DNA from: Deltaproteobacteria bacterium
GTDB lineage: Bacteria; Bdellovibrionota_C; UBA2361; JAAYZI01
Assembly (NCBI GenBank): GCA_012514925.1
Contig: JAAYZI010000065.1
Coordinates: forward strand, 1-19,971
Direction of reading: 5' to 3'
DNA length: 19,971 nucleotides
Part shown: positions 8,224-15,764 of the stretch, in pieces
Layout of the letters: each line of letters begins with the position of its first letter
How positions within the stretch are numbered: the first letter of the stretch is position 1
Translations under genes and position numbers: made by a program
The notes under the pieces: model-generated
What the model was told of the DNA's origin: nothing
The model's input: only the letters and a program-made list of their open reading frames with translations
The model's database searches: none

Positions 8224-9160
8224 GCGTCCCTCCCTTCATGCCGCTCTCGTTGATTTCGCGAAAAACCGCTTCCAAATTACGCTGTTCCCGATTCAACCGG
8301 TAAAGCCCCCAGCCCTCAGCCACTGCGGCCTTAGCAATCCGAGGAACAATATCTTCGCTTTCTCGCTCCAAGTCGACAATGTACTGCGCCCGTCCACGAT
8401 CAACAGCGCTGCAACGAATCGATTTGATCTTGCCGATTTTTCTTAACACCCCCTGAACCGCCTCAAGCTCACGATCCACTTCCAGTAATAATCGGTTTGA
8501 AACTCGCAGATCCGACAGCAATGAATCCGCTGCAAGGCGACCCTGAAGCATTATTAAAACCCGGTCGCATGTAGCTTCCACTTCTTGCAGGATATGAGTC
8601 GAAAGTATCACGGTTGAATTTTTGCTGAGCTGTTTGATTAGGCCCCTCATCTCATGAATTTGGGCTGGATCGAGACCACTTGTAGGCTCATCTAGAATCA
8701 GAATCTCAGGGTTGTGAATGATGGCTTGAGCGACGCCGACGCGCTGTTTGTACCCCTTCGACAGGGTACTCACGAGTTTAAGCGCCACGCTTTCAAGCCC
8801 GGTGCGATCAATCGCAGCTCTAATGGCGGAAGGCCTGGCGTTATGATCCACACCCCGCATTTCACATACATACTCCAAATACTGCACAACCAGCATGTCT
8901 GGATAAAGCGGGGAACTCTCAGGGAGATAGCCGATCTTATCTTGAACCGCCATGCGGTTCTCCACCACATCCATACCGGCAATCAACACCTGGCCTTCAC
9001 TCGGCTCAAGGTAGCCCGTTAAGGTTTTCATGACGGTAGTCTTACCGGCCCCGTTATGACCCAACAAACCGACAATCTGACCCTGTCCAATTGAAAAAGA
9101 GACATCACTTACGGCCGCAAAGTCGCCGTACCTACGGGTTAAGTTCTCTACTTTTATCAA
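8213..9160 (-). CDS. ABC transporter ATP-binding protein, GldA-like
   Basis: This 315-aa cytoplasmic ATPase drives the permease encoded next. It has Walker A GHNGAGKTT (34-42), a Q-loop region near IGYLPES, the signature LSKGYKQR (133-140), Walker B ILILDEP (153-159) and the switch His189 (STHILQE). The C-terminal 100 or so residues (LLLEVDRELEAVQGVLRKIG…) match the ABC-2 exporter ATPase subfamily that includes GldA, NatA and CcmA-like proteins. The start is TTG9160, supported by GGAGG five nt upstream. The stop lies 11 bp inside the next gene. It is the first gene of the three-gene minus-strand operon, and the only upstream space is the 173 bp shared with the metE 3' end. Confidence 0.93.
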   Translation of the reverse strand: MIKVENLTRRYGDFAAVSDVSFSIGQGQIVGLLGHNGAGKTTVMKTLTGYLEPSEGQVLIAGMDVVENRMAVQDKIGYLPESSPLYPDMLVVQYLEYVCEMRGVDHNARPSAIRAAIDRTGLESVALKLVSTLSKGYKQRVGVAQAIIHNPEILILDEPTSGLDPAQIHEMRGLIKQLSKNSTVILSTHILQEVEATCDRVLIMLQGRLAADSLLSDLRVSNRLLLEVDRELEAVQGVLRKIGKIKSIRCSAVDRGRAQYIVDLERESEDIVPRIAKAAVAEGWGLYRLNREQRNLEAVFREINESGMKGGTHER

Positions 9161-9165
9161 GGAAG

Positions 9166-9170
9166 CCTCC
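9166..9170 (-). promoter_or_regulatory. Ribosome binding site supporting the TTG start of the ABC ATPase
   Basis: GGAGG on the minus strand is followed by a 5-nt spacer and TTG9160. No ATG in a suitable position competes with it. Confidence 0.7.
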
Positions 9171-9202
9171 TGCCCAATCTAAATTTCAGAGGATACCGAG
9201 AA

Positions 9203-9231
9203 AGAATAGCCAACTAAAGCTCCCAGCACAA
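9203..9231 (-). promoter_or_regulatory. Weak candidate promoter for the Gld-type operon
   Basis: Minus-strand TTGTGC (9231-9226) and TATTCT (9208-9203) are separated by 17 nt. The -10 lies about 45 nt before the TTG start. Both hexamers are only partial sigma70 matches. Confidence 0.25.
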
Positions 9232-9242
9232 ATTCGAGTAAG

Positions 9243-9269
9243 TTGACTTCTTAACATACGATGTATAAT
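9243..9269 (+). promoter_or_regulatory. Good sigma70-like hexamers pointing toward the metE 3' end
   Basis: TTGACT (9243-9248) and a perfect TATAAT (9264-9269) are 15 nt apart on the plus strand. The spacing is short for sigma70. No plus-strand gene lies downstream, so if it is active it would yield a small or antisense RNA. Confidence 0.3.
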
Positions 9270-9306
9270 TGTCACTACCGCACCCGTCAAGGGATGCCGC
9301 TCCTAC

Positions 9307-9328
9307 CCCGTTATAGGCTATTAACGGG
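9307..9328. terminator. Weak hairpin after metE
   Basis: CCCGTTA (9307-9313) pairs with TAACGGG (9322-9328) around an 8-nt loop, 5 bp beyond the metE stop. No U-run follows on either strand, so it may be a processing or pausing site rather than an intrinsic terminator. Confidence 0.3.
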
Positions 9329-9333
9329 ATAAA

Positions 9334-11634
9334 TTAGTGAGAGAGAGCTGCCCTAACCTGCGCAGCCGCCTGAACCATCTCTTTTAGGGCCGCCCGGACT
9401 TCTTCCCAACTCCTAGTCTTCAAACCACAATCCGGATTAACCCAAATATTTTCGGCCGGAATAACCTTGAGTGCCAACCGTAACAAATCGGCCATTTCAT
9501 CGGCGCTTGGTATGCGCGGCGAATGAATATCATACACACCCGGTCCGATCTGATTTGGATAAGAGTATTTTGAAAAAACCTCTAACAGCTCCATCTTAGA
9601 ACGCGATGTCTCAAATGAGATTACATCTGCATCCATATCGGAAATCGCCTCGATTATACCATTGAAGTCACTGTAGCACATATGCGTGTGAATCTGGGTT
9701 TCGTTGCGCACTCCCGAGGAGCAAAGTTTGAAACAATCCACGGCCCACTTAAGATATCCAAAATGCTCCCGCTGCCTAAGCGGCAGCCCTTCTCTTACAG
9801 CCGGCTCATCGATCTGAATTACTTTGATACCGGCCTTTTCTAAATCTAAAACTTCATCCCGCAGCGCCAAGGCGATCTGACGCCCAGTCTCCGTGCGTGG
9901 CTGGTCGTCACGCACATACGACCACTGCAATATCGTTAAAGGCCCTGTTAGTATCCCCTTCACTGGCTTTTCGGTAAGGCTCTGCGCGTAAGTAGCCCAC
10001 TCGACCGTCATAGGAGCCGGACGTGACACATCTCCAAAGATAATAGGCGGACGCACGCAGCGTGACCCATAGCTCTGCACCCAACCCCGGCTTGTAAAAA
10101 GAAAGCCGTCCAGTCGCTCCCCAAAATACTCGACCATGTCGGCCCGCTCCGGCTCTCCGTGCACCAACAGATCCAAACCCAACTCCTCCTGAAAGGCCAC
10201 CACTTTGCGGATTTCCTTCTTAAGAAAGCTCTGATATTCAGCCGCGCTACTAGCTCCCGACTTAAACACAGCACGCGCCCGGCGGAGTTCTTTGGTCTGC
10301 GGAAAGGATCCTATCGTGGTAGTCGGCAGTATCGGAAATCCCAGCCGTTTTGCTTGTATTTCCCGCCGCTCGGCGAACTCCTTCTCGCGAACGTACATAT
10401 CGGGCTTTAAGGCGGATATACGCTCTCTCACTTTTTCATTGCGGCTACGCGTGGAGGCGGCTCTAGCTTGAAGTGCCGAGCGAACAGCGCCAAACTCTTC
10501 TGCCGACGCGGCCTCCCCCTCGTTAATCGCCCGGCAGAGAGTCACAACTTCCGCCACTTTTTGCTTGGCAAAGGCCAGCCACGGCTTGACCTCATCATCC
10601 AGACCTCGCTCCATTTCAAGATCCACCGGCACATGCAGCAGCGAACAAGAAGGCGCGATTTGCAACCGCTTTGAACCGACAACTGTGATAGCTCTCTTTA
10701 TAAGCGCCAGCTTTTGGTCCAAGTTTGTTCGCCACACATTTCTTCCGTCCACAACGCCTAACGAAAGCGTCATTCCCACGGGAAGAGTGTTAAACAAACG
10801 CTCCGCCTGAGTTGGGCCGCGCACTAAATCCGCGTGGACACCGGCCACCGGCAGGCTCATCACTAACTCAAGATTGTCTTCCAAAGCCCCAAAATAAGTC
10901 GCCAGCATAATCTTCAAACCGGCGGGCGGGCAAAGCCTTCTATACGCCACTTCGTAAGCGCCTTTAGCCTCTCTACTTAGATCGAGGACCAAGCATGGTT
11001 CATCAACTTGCACCCACTCCGCACCTACGGCGTGCAGCTTAGAGAGCAGCTCTTCATAAACCGGAAGCAATCGCGCCAGAAGATGCAGCGGCGAACCCCC
11101 GCCACCCTCTTTTCCAAGCAGCAGAAAACTGACGGGCCCCAAAATCACTGGCCTCGCTTTTATGCCAAGCTGCTTTGCTTCCAGAAACTCCTCGACCGGT
11201 CCCTGAGCGGCCAGCTTAAAATACTGGTCGCGGTGAAATTCAGGCACGATATAGTGATAATTTGTGTCAAACCACTTCCTCATCGGAAGCGCCTGCAAGT
11301 CGAGCGCCTTCGCGCCAGTTTTAACACGACCCTGAAACCCGCGCGCCATCGCAAAATAAACATCCAAAGGCTTCTCACATGCCAAATAGCGCTCCGGCAC
11401 GGCACCAACCATAACGGCTGTATCTAAAACATGATCGTAGAGCGAAAAATCATTGACCGGCACCCAATCCAAACCGGCACTCTGTTGAAAATTCCAATGA
11501 TTATGTTTCAGTGTGCGCAGTCGCTCGGTCAGCTCTGCCTCATGGATCTCTCCTGCCCAAAAGAGTTCCAAGACCTGTTTTAATTCTCTGCCTGCCCCAA
11601 TTCGCGGAAAGCCGAGATTTGCGCTTTGCACCAT
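9334..11634 (-). CDS. metE: Cobalamin-independent methionine synthase
   Basis: MetE (5-methyltetrahydropteroyltriglutamate-homocysteine methyltransferase) performs the last step of methionine synthesis in the cytoplasm using zinc and no B12. The 766-aa length is normal. The N-terminal domain opens with LGFPRIGAGRELK, and the catalytic C-terminal barrel begins near LPTTTIGSFPQT. The zinc ligands His651 and Cys653 (IHTHMCYSDF) and Cys736 (NPDCGLKTR) are present, at positions equivalent to E. coli H641, C643 and C726. IQIDEPAVREGLPL is the conserved core strand. The gene is intact. ATG11634 has only a poor Shine-Dalgarno. It stands alone, divergent from the glycosyltransferase pair, and I see no MetR gene nearby. 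Confidence 0.97.
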   Translation of the reverse strand: MVQSANLGFPRIGAGRELKQVLELFWAGEIHEAELTERLRTLKHNHWNFQQSAGLDWVPVNDFSLYDHVLDTAVMVGAVPERYLACEKPLDVYFAMARGFQGRVKTGAKALDLQALPMRKWFDTNYHYIVPEFHRDQYFKLAAQGPVEEFLEAKQLGIKARPVILGPVSFLLLGKEGGGGSPLHLLARLLPVYEELLSKLHAVGAEWVQVDEPCLVLDLSREAKGAYEVAYRRLCPPAGLKIMLATYFGALEDNLELVMSLPVAGVHADLVRGPTQAERLFNTLPVGMTLSLGVVDGRNVWRTNLDQKLALIKRAITVVGSKRLQIAPSCSLLHVPVDLEMERGLDDEVKPWLAFAKQKVAEVVTLCRAINEGEAASAEEFGAVRSALQARAASTRSRNEKVRERISALKPDMYVREKEFAERREIQAKRLGFPILPTTTIGSFPQTKELRRARAVFKSGASSAAEYQSFLKKEIRKVVAFQEELGLDLLVHGEPERADMVEYFGERLDGFLFTSRGWVQSYGSRCVRPPIIFGDVSRPAPMTVEWATYAQSLTEKPVKGILTGPLTILQWSYVRDDQPRTETGRQIALALRDEVLDLEKAGIKVIQIDEPAVREGLPLRQREHFGYLKWAVDCFKLCSSGVRNETQIHTHMCYSDFNGIIEAISDMDADVISFETSRSKMELLEVFSKYSYPNQIGPGVYDIHSPRIPSADEMADLLRLALKVIPAENIWVNPDCGLKTRSWEEVRAALKEMVQAAAQVRAALSH

Positions 11635-11808
11635 CTACATCTTGCTTATACAAATTAAAAAAAACGTGGCTCTCACCTGCTTTATAAATAGGACGTAGTA
11701 CCAAAGCCCGAGCGAGCCCCAATAATATGACCTTCTGAAGTATATACGAGTTAGTCGTTAATCTCGCAACACGCCGCTTGCGGTCAGCCACAATTATAGA
11801 TTAGTTTC
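11635..11808. other. Divergent intergenic region between metE and the GT4 gene
   Basis: Both genes must be controlled from these 174 bp. I see a short CCGC-TT-GCGG hairpin around 11773-11782 and an A8/T8 tract near 11658-11665. The tract would lie just before the metE start in its leader RNA. I could not recognise a SAM or cobalamin riboswitch, and no operator match is certain. Confidence 0.3.
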
Positions 11809-12954
11809 ATGCAAAGCATGAAGGCGCCGTTACTATATCTTAACCACTCCCGCGGATGGGGAGGATTGGAGATGTTCTCTCTTAACCTGTTTAAGTGGCT
11901 CTCAAACAGGGATTGGCCAATCTACTTTTCGTGCGAAAAAGCGAGCCGCCTGCATCAAGCCCTGCAACAAACACCGTATGCCGACCGAGTTTTTGCGCGT
12001 AAAACGATCAAATATTTTGATCCAATCAGCTTACCGATAATCACGACGTTACTTAAAAAGAAAACCATCCATCTGATCCACACATTTAAATCGTCAGATA
12101 TATTTTTTAGCGCCGCGGCGGCAAGCTTGGCCGGAGCAAGTAAACCACTCCTGGTGCATCATCTGCAGATGCTTCCCAAGCATCCTAGAAAAGACCCGCT
12201 TCATCGTTTAGCTTATGGGCATCTGAACAAATTACTGGCTATCACTTCTCAGATCGCAGAGAGAGCCAAAACTCTATGGCCGATAAATCCGGCCATTGTC
12301 TCAACACTATACTACGGTATTGATCCTACGCTTTATGGTAAGCAGTTACATGATCCTGCTCAACAGAAGGCTCGCTTCGGCATTCCAAGCTCTAGCCGCA
12401 CACTCGGCATAGTCGGACAGGTTTGCGAGATAAAAGGACAGTTACTCGTGCTTAGGGCCTTTAAAGAGCTGAGCAAAGAGTTTCCAGACTTGTTTTTAGT
12501 AATCGCTGGAGCGCCTGCCCCCGGAAGCGAAAGTTATCAAAAGGAGCTTGAAGCTTACGCGGCGGCTCATGCCATCCAGGACCGAGTTAAATTCTGCGGC
12601 TTTGTCCCTGAAATTCCGGAACTAATGGCTTGCCTGGATTTTTTTGTGCTTGGCAGTAAGGCTGAGCCTTTTGGGCTAGTAGTGCTTGAAGCCATGGCTT
12701 CGGGCGCCTTAGTCGTAGCTTCAGCCGCAGGAGGAGTGCCTGAAATTATAACTCACGCCGAAGATGGGCTGCTTTATGAGGCACAAAATTTGAACGATTT
12801 AATCAATACCCTTAAGAACGCCCTCACGCTTTCGGCGCCCAAACGACAAAAAATCATAGAAAATGCCTACCAAACCGTTTGTTCCCGGTTCTCTTTGTCA
12901 GTCTTTCTCGAAAGGCTTGAAACCATCTACCGAGAAATGCTGCAGCACAAGTAA
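11809..12954 (+). CDS. Family 4 glycosyltransferase
   Basis: The 381-aa protein has the GT-B fold of GT4 enzymes. The N-terminal acceptor half opens with LLYLNHSRGWGGLEMFSLNL, and the glycine pair GG is the usual acceptor/phosphate loop. The C-terminal donor half contains GIVGQVCEIKGQ (about 200-211), VIAGAPAPG and the retaining-enzyme E-x7-E motif, Glu286 to Glu294 in AEPFGLVVLEAMASG. GGVPEII follows. It likely transfers a sugar from an NDP-sugar at the inner membrane during lipopolysaccharide core or other glycan assembly; the sugar cannot be told. ATG11809 and ATG11818 are both possible starts, and neither has a strong ribosome site. It is followed 3 bp later by the GT9 gene, so the two are co-transcribed and probably act on the same glycan. 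Confidence 0.9.
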   Translation: MQSMKAPLLYLNHSRGWGGLEMFSLNLFKWLSNRDWPIYFSCEKASRLHQALQQTPYADRVFARKTIKYFDPISLPIITTLLKKKTIHLIHTFKSSDIFFSAAAASLAGASKPLLVHHLQMLPKHPRKDPLHRLAYGHLNKLLAITSQIAERAKTLWPINPAIVSTLYYGIDPTLYGKQLHDPAQQKARFGIPSSSRTLGIVGQVCEIKGQLLVLRAFKELSKEFPDLFLVIAGAPAPGSESYQKELEAYAAAHAIQDRVKFCGFVPEIPELMACLDFFVLGSKAEPFGLVVLEAMASGALVVASAAGGVPEIITHAEDGLLYEAQNLNDLINTLKNALTLSAPKRQKIIENAYQTVCSRFSLSVFLERLETIYREMLQHK

Positions 12955-12957
12955 ACA

Positions 12958-13977
12958 ATGAAACTATGGATTGACCGCACTGCTTACGCTTCACGCCGCG
13001 CCAGACACAACCTAGAGGCGCTTGATCGCAAGAAGATTAAAAGCATTGCGGTAATTAAACATGCCGCTATGGGCGACCTGGTTTTAACCCGTCCCTTCCT
13101 AGTCACCCTGCGCCAGTTTTTTCCACAAGCGCGTATTACCTTTAGCGGTATCAGCCATTACCGCAATGGCATCCCAGAAGATTTGGTGGAGCGTGTGCAT
13201 ATCTCGATTGGTAAGCAGCGCCCTCGGCCGAATTTTGTATCGAGGCTTCAAAGCTTTCGCGAACTGGGACCACATGACTTGCTTTTCGATCTAACCAGCA
13301 GTACCCAATCTTTTTGGATTACCCGGCTTAATCAGGCTCGCATAAAAATTGGATTTATTCCGCGCGGCGGGCATCAGTTTTCGCACCGGGTGCTTTACGA
13401 TGTGGCGCTGCCGCGTAGCGAGTATAAATTCGAGGCAGAGACCTTCCTCGATCAGCTGGCGGCTCTGGGAGCCATGCCCGATTGGCCCCTTAAATTCAAA
13501 GTGCCCCCGTTAAAACGCCCCTGCGAAGAACCTTATCTGCTTTATTTTGTAAGCGCTTCCTCGTCATATAAATGCTGGCCCCCTGATCACTTCTCGCAGC
13601 TGTTACAAAGAGCAGCAGCGCTACTCCCTAATCACCGCCATATAGTCCTTTCGGGGCTAGCTGATTGGGAGCGCGACCTTGCGTCAAGCGTGTTCGAATC
13701 AGCCAAAGCCCCAAACAGCGCCCTGGCGGAAGGTTCAGACGCGAAGGGCTGGGCCTGGATCCAAAACGCCGAAGCCCTGATCTCTAATGATACCGGAGTG
13801 CGAAATTACGCCATCGCTTGCAATACCCCCACCCTCGGATTCTTTACCGAAACGCTACCCTTTCGCTATCTGCCCCGCTTTGGAAACCACCTCGCCGTAT
13901 ACCGCGCTGAAGGGGGGATCCCAAGTGTGGAAGAAGGTTTAAACGGACTTATGGAACTACTTGCCCAATTAAAATGA
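12958..13977 (+). CDS. Family 9 glycosyltransferase (heptosyltransferase-like)
   Basis: This 339-aa GT-B enzyme resembles ADP-heptose:LPS heptosyltransferases (WaaC/WaaF/RfaQ type). Evidence is IAVIKHAAMGDLVLTRPFL near residues 30-48 (the GDxxLtxP start of the family), the Rossmann-like core YLLYFVSASSSYKCWPPDHF where the family has GASxxxKxWP, and SNDTGVRNYAIACNTPTLGFF at about 276-296 where the family has NDTGpmHlAaA. Asn277-Asp278-Thr279-Gly280 contact the nucleotide donor in relatives. Arg-Asn replaces the usual Met-His after NDTG, so the donor or acceptor may differ from heptose and Kdo-heptose. It begins 3 bp after the GT4 stop. Repeat copy B follows the stop within about 15 bp. Confidence 0.88.
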   Translation: MKLWIDRTAYASRRARHNLEALDRKKIKSIAVIKHAAMGDLVLTRPFLVTLRQFFPQARITFSGISHYRNGIPEDLVERVHISIGKQRPRPNFVSRLQSFRELGPHDLLFDLTSSTQSFWITRLNQARIKIGFIPRGGHQFSHRVLYDVALPRSEYKFEAETFLDQLAALGAMPDWPLKFKVPPLKRPCEEPYLLYFVSASSSYKCWPPDHFSQLLQRAAALLPNHRHIVLSGLADWERDLASSVFESAKAPNSALAEGSDAKGWAWIQNAEALISNDTGVRNYAIACNTPTLGFFTETLPFRYLPRFGNHLAVYRAEGGIPSVEEGLNGLMELLAQLK

Positions 13978-13991
13978 CACCTTGCTACCCA

Positions 13992-14123
13992 GTGTGTCCG
14001 GTATACATTCACGTGAATATTACTTTCTCTGGAGAAACTGAAATGAAAGTAAAATTAACTCCGCGCCGAAGTGAAATTTTACCGCCCAGGCTAAAAACAA
14101 AAATTGCATGATCAATTCCATGC
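13992..14123 (-). repeat. Dispersed intergenic repeat, copy B (inverted, longest copy)
   Basis: Read on the minus strand this copy contains, in order, GGAATTG-ATCATG-CAATT, TTTTTGTTTTTAGCCTGGGC, the GGTAAAATTTCACTTC and GGCGCGGAGTTAATTTTAC segments, the imperfect palindrome matching ACTTTCTCTGGAGAAACT (plus 14022-14039), GTAATATTCA and TACCGGACACA. It has every segment that copies A or C lack individually, so it is the best approximation of the ancestral element. Its outer TAACCG end is degraded. Confidence 0.75.
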
Positions 14124-14234
14124 CTCTAAAAAGATTATTATTACAGTCGGTTAGGCGCCACCTCGGCACCTATTTTAAAAATTTTAAAACTAGTGCTAAA
14201 TGGGCTAGCCATTACTCCGTTTTGAATTAGCGAA

Positions 14235-15764
14235 ATGAATAAGCTCCACGTATCCATTCTAGCCGCAATTCTCACCCTTTTAGGGTTTGGAATTTTTTCT
14301 TACAAAGCTTTTTATCTCGGCTTTCCGCTGCGCCCTTCTGATCAAACCGATGCTTGGGTCGTGGAAGCCCACGCCACCTTCACCGGAAGGAACAAACCTG
14401 TAAAGTTGGAAGTTCTCATCCCCAAAAACAGCCACCAGTTTCTGATTATGGATGAAAGCTTTATCTCCAGAGGGTTTGGCCTAACAACTCAAGACAAGCA
14501 AGAGAACCGTCAGGCGGTTTGGTCTATCCGCAGAGCCCTTGGTCGACAAAACCTGTACTACCGCGCTTTAGTCAGGAGGAATACACTTTCCAGCGCCCCT
14601 CCCAAATATAAGACCCCCGGCCTCTCAGCTTCAGGCTACGAAGGCGCGCTACTTGAAGCTGCCAAAGCTCTAGTTGAGGAGATGCGCAGCAAGTCTGCAG
14701 ACATGGAAAGTTTTGTTTCACGCCTGATCGCCTCTATAGACGCGACTCCAGGCGATCCTAATGTCAAACTGCTTTTGGGACGGAAGTTCTCAAGCTTTAA
14801 GAAGGTGGAAACCGCGGCTCGGGTGCTGGCAGTGGCGTTAATTCCTGCGCGGGTTGTGCATGGCATACGTCTTGATCGTAGCACTCGCTACGTTGAAATT
14901 ACCTATCGCCTCGAAGTTTTTGATGAAGGCACGTGGAAAAGCTTTGATTGGCAGAGCCGCGACCTCGGCGCCTCCGATGATTTCCTGCCGTGGTGGCGCG
15001 GCACAGATCCACTAGTCCAGATCAAGGGCGGTGATCACGCCGACGTTAAAATATCAGTGGAGCGTTACCAAGAAGGAGCCATGGCCGGCGTTTTGGAGGG
15101 GAGCGATCCGGCTAATCCCGGCCTGACTTCAATTTCACTTTTCCACCTTCCACTTGAAGTGCAGAGCATCTACCGCGTTTTGCTGCTGGTGCCCCTAGGC
15201 GGCTTTATTGTAGCGCTGATTCGTAGCGTAATTGGGCTGCGCACCTTCGGCACATTCATGCCAGTGTTAATCGCTTTGGCCTTCCGTGAAACGCAACTTG
15301 GATGGGGCATCGTACTTTTCAGCACCCTCGTTGCCCTGGGATTGATGTTTAGATTTTACTTCGAGCATCTGAAGCTTATGTTGGTCCCGCGCCTTGCCGC
15401 GATTTTAACCGTAGTCGTCCTGCTTATGGCGCTGGTCAGCCTGCTAACCCACAAACTAGGCTTGATGCTGGGGCTATCGGTCGCGCTTTTCCCAATGGTA
15501 ATCGTGACCATGACAATTGAGCGCATGTCCACCGTTTGGGATGAGCTAGGAGCGCAGCATGCTCTGCGCCAGGGTTGCAGCAGCTTACTGTGCGCAGCAG
15601 TAGTCTACCTGATTATCACTGTGAAGGCAGTCGAACATCTGGTTTTTACCTTCCCAGAGCTGCTTTTGGTGCTCTTAGCCGCTTGTCTAATGCTGGGACG
15701 CTATACCGGGTATCGCCTGCTTGAGTATCTTCGTTTTCGAGCCTTACTCAAGGTAGGTGAGTAA
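14235..15764 (+). CDS. Inactive transglutaminase domain fused to a multi-pass (7TM-type) membrane domain
   Basis: The 509-aa inner-membrane protein has an N-terminal helix (about 5-27). An extracytoplasmic transglutaminase-like domain follows (about 35-285). It retains the ALIPARVVHGIRL strand and FDWQSRDLG segment of the fold, but no catalytic cysteine is visible where active enzymes carry it before that strand. The C-terminal membrane domain has helices at about 313-331, 338-350, 355-374, 386-406, 408-428, 448-466 and 471-489. This is the 'inactive transglutaminase fused to 7TM' family. In known genomes it accompanies RimK-like ATP-grasp ligases and often a retropepsin-like peptidase. The next gene overlaps by 1 bp. 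Its biochemical role is unknown; a scaffold or receptor linking periplasmic peptide or envelope status to the cytoplasmic ligase is an inference. The start MNKLH fits the membrane anchor, but no strong ribosome site is seen. Confidence 0.88.
   Translation: MNKLHVSILAAILTLLGFGIFSYKAFYLGFPLRPSDQTDAWVVEAHATFTGRNKPVKLEVLIPKNSHQFLIMDESFISRGFGLTTQDKQENRQAVWSIRRALGRQNLYYRALVRRNTLSSAPPKYKTPGLSASGYEGALLEAAKALVEEMRSKSADMESFVSRLIASIDATPGDPNVKLLLGRKFSSFKKVETAARVLAVALIPARVVHGIRLDRSTRYVEITYRLEVFDEGTWKSFDWQSRDLGASDDFLPWWRGTDPLVQIKGGDHADVKISVERYQEGAMAGVLEGSDPANPGLTSISLFHLPLEVQSIYRVLLLVPLGGFIVALIRSVIGLRTFGTFMPVLIALAFRETQLGWGIVLFSTLVALGLMFRFYFEHLKLMLVPRLAAILTVVVLLMALVSLLTHKLGLMLGLSVALFPMVIVTMTIERMSTVWDELGAQHALRQGCSSLLCAAVVYLIITVKAVEHLVFTFPELLLVLLAACLMLGRYTGYRLLEYLRFRALLKVGE

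Noticed and set aside
4246..9160. Gliding motility machinery proper
   Set aside because: Only the ABC-type GldA/F/G-like components are present. They occur in many non-gliding bacteria, and no GldK-N or SprA-type genes are seen.
11008..11427. 139-codon plus-strand open frame inside metE
   Set aside because: It is antisense to highly conserved metE sequence, and its composition reflects the opposite codons.
11635..11808. SAM or cobalamin riboswitch upstream of metE
   Set aside because: No B12-box or SAM-box core could be recognised, and the 174 bp are shared with a divergent promoter.
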